From 0-14-3-00-62-12 sp034440555 (lineage in GTDB: Bacteria > Pseudomonadota > Gammaproteobacteria > Xanthomonadales > Ahniellaceae), in contig JAWXCG010000229.1 in NCBI GenBank assembly GCA_034440555.1, positions 1-7,320 on the forward strand: a stretch of DNA of 7,320 bases. The letters are read 5' to 3'. The notes under the pieces were generated by a model, which was not told where the DNA came from, ran no database searches, and saw nothing but the letters and a program-made list of their open reading frames with translations. Shown piece by piece: positions 5,696 through 7,320 of this stretch. The position numbers and the translations under genes are program-made. Within the stretch, counting starts at the first letter, position 1; each line of letters opens with the position of its first letter.

Positions 5696-7320
5696 ATGCC
5701 CAAACGTTCCGATATCCACACGATCCTGATCATCGGCGCCGGCCCGATCGTCATCGGTCAGGCCTGCGAGTTTGACTACTCTGGCGCGCAAGCCTGCAAG
5801 GCGCTGCGTGAGGAGGGGTTCAGAGTGGTCCTGGTCAATTCCAATCCGGCAACGATCATGACTGACCCCGACATGGCGGACGCGGTCTATATCGAGCCGA
5901 TCAACTGGCGCACCATCGAGCGCATTATCGCCAAGGAGCGTCCCGACGCCTTGCTACCGACCATGGGTGGGCAAACAGCGCTCAACACCGCGTTGGAATT
6001 GGCCGACCAGGGTGTACTGGAGAAATACGCTGTTGAGCTGATCGGTGCCTCGCGCGAAGCCATCCGCATGGCCGAGGACCGTGCCCTGTTCCGGCAAGCA
6101 ATGATCGAGATCGGATTGGAGTGTCCGAAAGCCGAAGTGGCAAAATCGTTGGAGCAGGCGCTAGACGTGCAAACCAGGGTTGGATTTCCAACCATCATCC
6201 GTCCGAGTTTCACGCTCGGTGGTAGCGGTGGCGGCATTGCCTACAACCGTGAGGAACTGATCGAAATCGTCAACCGCGGCCTCGAACTTTCACCAGTGAA
6301 CGAAGTGCTGGTCGAAGAGTCCGTGCTCGGCTGGAAAGAATTTGAAATGGAAGTGGTGCGCGACAGCAAAGACAACTGCATCATTGTCTGTTCGATCGAA
6401 AATTTCGATCCGATGGGTGTACACACCGGCGACTCAATCACCGTTGCGCCAGCGCAGACGCTGACCGACAAAGAGTATCAACGCCTGCGCGACGACTCGA
6501 TCGCGATTCTGCGCAAGATTGGCGTTGATACGGGCGGTTCAAACGTGCAGTTCGGGGTCAACAGTGAAGACGGGCGCGTGGTCGTCATCGAAATGAACCC
6601 GCGCGTGTCGCGCTCGTCGGCGTTGGCGTCCAAGGCCACCGGTTTTCCGATCGCCAAAGTTGCCGCCAAGCTTGCCGTCGGCTACACGCTGGATGAACTG
6701 CGCAACGACATCACCGGTGGCAAGACTCCGGCGTCATTCGAACCGGCGATCGATTATGTGGTCACCAAAATTCCGCGCTTTGCGTTCGAGAAGTTTCCAG
6801 CTGCCGACTCGCGACTGACCACGCAGATGAAATCGGTGGGCGAAGTCATGGCGATGGGTCGTACTTTTTCCGAGTCGCTGCAGAAGGCTTTGCGTGGGCT
6901 GGAAACAGGAAAGGACGGACTCAATCCCACCACCATCGATTGGTCGACCGAAGATGGTCTGGTCGAACTGAAACGTCAGATGCGCGAACCCGGCCCGGAT
7001 CGGGTTTTTTACGTCGCCGACGCGTTTCGCGCTGGGCTGACACGTGAGCAGATTTACGCGCAATGCCGGATCGATCACTGGTTCCTGGAGCAAATCGAAG
7101 AATTGATCGAGATCGAACGCGAAGTCGCCAAGCGCGGCCTGGCTGCGCTGGATGCGAGCCGTCTGCGTTTCCTCAAGCGCCGCGGATTCTCGGACTCCCG
7201 GCTGGCAACGTTAACGGGAACCAACGAAGATGCCATCCGGCATCTGCGTCGCGCACTGCATGTGCGTCCGGTTTACAAGCGCGTTGACTCCAGCGCTGCC
7301 GAATTTTCCACCAGCACCGC
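5696..7320 (+). CDS. carB: Carbamoyl-phosphate synthase large subunit CarB, N-terminal half (cut by window edge)
   Basis: CarB uses two ATP, bicarbonate and the ammonia made by CarA to form carbamoyl phosphate. The frame is open to the right edge with 541 codons visible, about half of the roughly 1,070 residues usual for the family. The start MPKRSDIHTILIIGAGPIVIG aligns with E. coli CarB from residue 1. The carboxyphosphate-forming ATP-grasp domain (about 1-400) keeps R129, R169 in IIRPSFTLGGSGGG, the GVHTGDSITVAPAQ loop, and E299, N301 and R303 in IEMNPRVSRSSA, all at E. coli numbering. Residues from about 403 to the edge belong to the oligomerisation domain (WFLEQIEELIEIE, HVRPVYKRVDSSAAEF). 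The carbamoyl-phosphate and allosteric domains lie beyond the window. The ribosome binding site is weak (AGGG, 11 bases upstream). No disruption is seen in the visible part. Confidence 0.98.
   Translation, partial: MPKRSDIHTILIIGAGPIVIGQACEFDYSGAQACKALREEGFRVVLVNSNPATIMTDPDMADAVYIEPINWRTIERIIAKERPDALLPTMGGQTALNTALELADQGVLEKYAVELIGASREAIRMAEDRALFRQAMIEIGLECPKAEVAKSLEQALDVQTRVGFPTIIRPSFTLGGSGGGIAYNREELIEIVNRGLELSPVNEVLVEESVLGWKEFEMEVVRDSKDNCIIVCSIENFDPMGVHTGDSITVAPAQTLTDKEYQRLRDDSIAILRKIGVDTGGSNVQFGVNSEDGRVVVIEMNPRVSRSSALASKATGFPIAKVAAKLAVGYTLDELRNDITGGKTPASFEPAIDYVVTKIPRFAFEKFPAADSRLTTQMKSVGEVMAMGRTFSESLQKALRGLETGKDGLNPTTIDWSTEDGLVELKRQMREPGPDRVFYVADAFRAGLTREQIYAQCRIDHWFLEQIEELIEIEREVAKRGLAALDASRLRFLKRRGFSDSRLATLTGTNEDAIRHLRRALHVRPVYKRVDSSAAEFSTST

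Noticed and set aside
1..7320. Defence system, CRISPR, prophage or insertion sequence
   Set aside because: No spaced direct repeats, transposase, integrase, nuclease or phage-like proteins were found on either strand; the identified genes are housekeeping or surface-protein genes.

Overview
The window looks like chromosomal DNA of a fairly high-GC gammaproteobacterium. The order dapB, carA, small lipoprotein gene, carB, the GC-rich codon use, and a neighbouring secreted protein with P-domain and DUF11 modules together suggest the Xanthomonadales/Lysobacterales (Rhodanobacteraceae or Lysobacteraceae). That placement is inferred from protein style and gene order; no 16S or other marker is present.

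Left part (1-2500, minus strand): one continuous reading frame starts at 2500 and runs off the left edge, with 833 residues visible. It encodes a secreted, multi-module protein: signal peptide, two PPC-type beta-sandwich modules, a proprotein-convertase P-domain, a MAM/immune-inhibitor-like module, and the start of a tandem DUF11 array. No catalytic domain is visible. I read the frame codon by codon and found no stop.

Middle (2501-2982): a divergent intergenic region of about 480 bp with no convincing gene. Its main feature is an 81-nt near-perfect palindrome (2687-2767) with the look of a REP/MITE-type element. A short inverted repeat and a TACAAT -10 element sit immediately before dapB, and that -10 would start transcription at or within a base of the dapB ATG.

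Right part (2983-7320, plus strand): dapB (lysine/diaminopimelate synthesis), carA (small subunit of carbamoyl-phosphate synthetase), a 171-aa predicted outer-membrane lipoprotein of unknown function, and carB (large subunit), cut by the right edge after 541 codons. CarA and CarB together make carbamoyl phosphate for arginine and pyrimidine synthesis. DapB feeds lysine and peptidoglycan precursor synthesis. carA has its own candidate -10 element, followed by a perfect 25-bp palindrome in its leader, and carB has a candidate promoter in the 107-bp gap before it. The metabolic genes are ordinary and intact, with active-site residues at or within one position of their Escherichia coli numbering.

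I see no defence system, CRISPR array, tRNA, rRNA or insertion sequence, and no strong sign of a new biological system. The points most worth a second look are the 81-nt palindrome, the perfect palindrome in the carA leader, the unknown lipoprotein between the two CPSase subunits, and the shared TACAAT plus GC-rich start-site context of dapB and carA.
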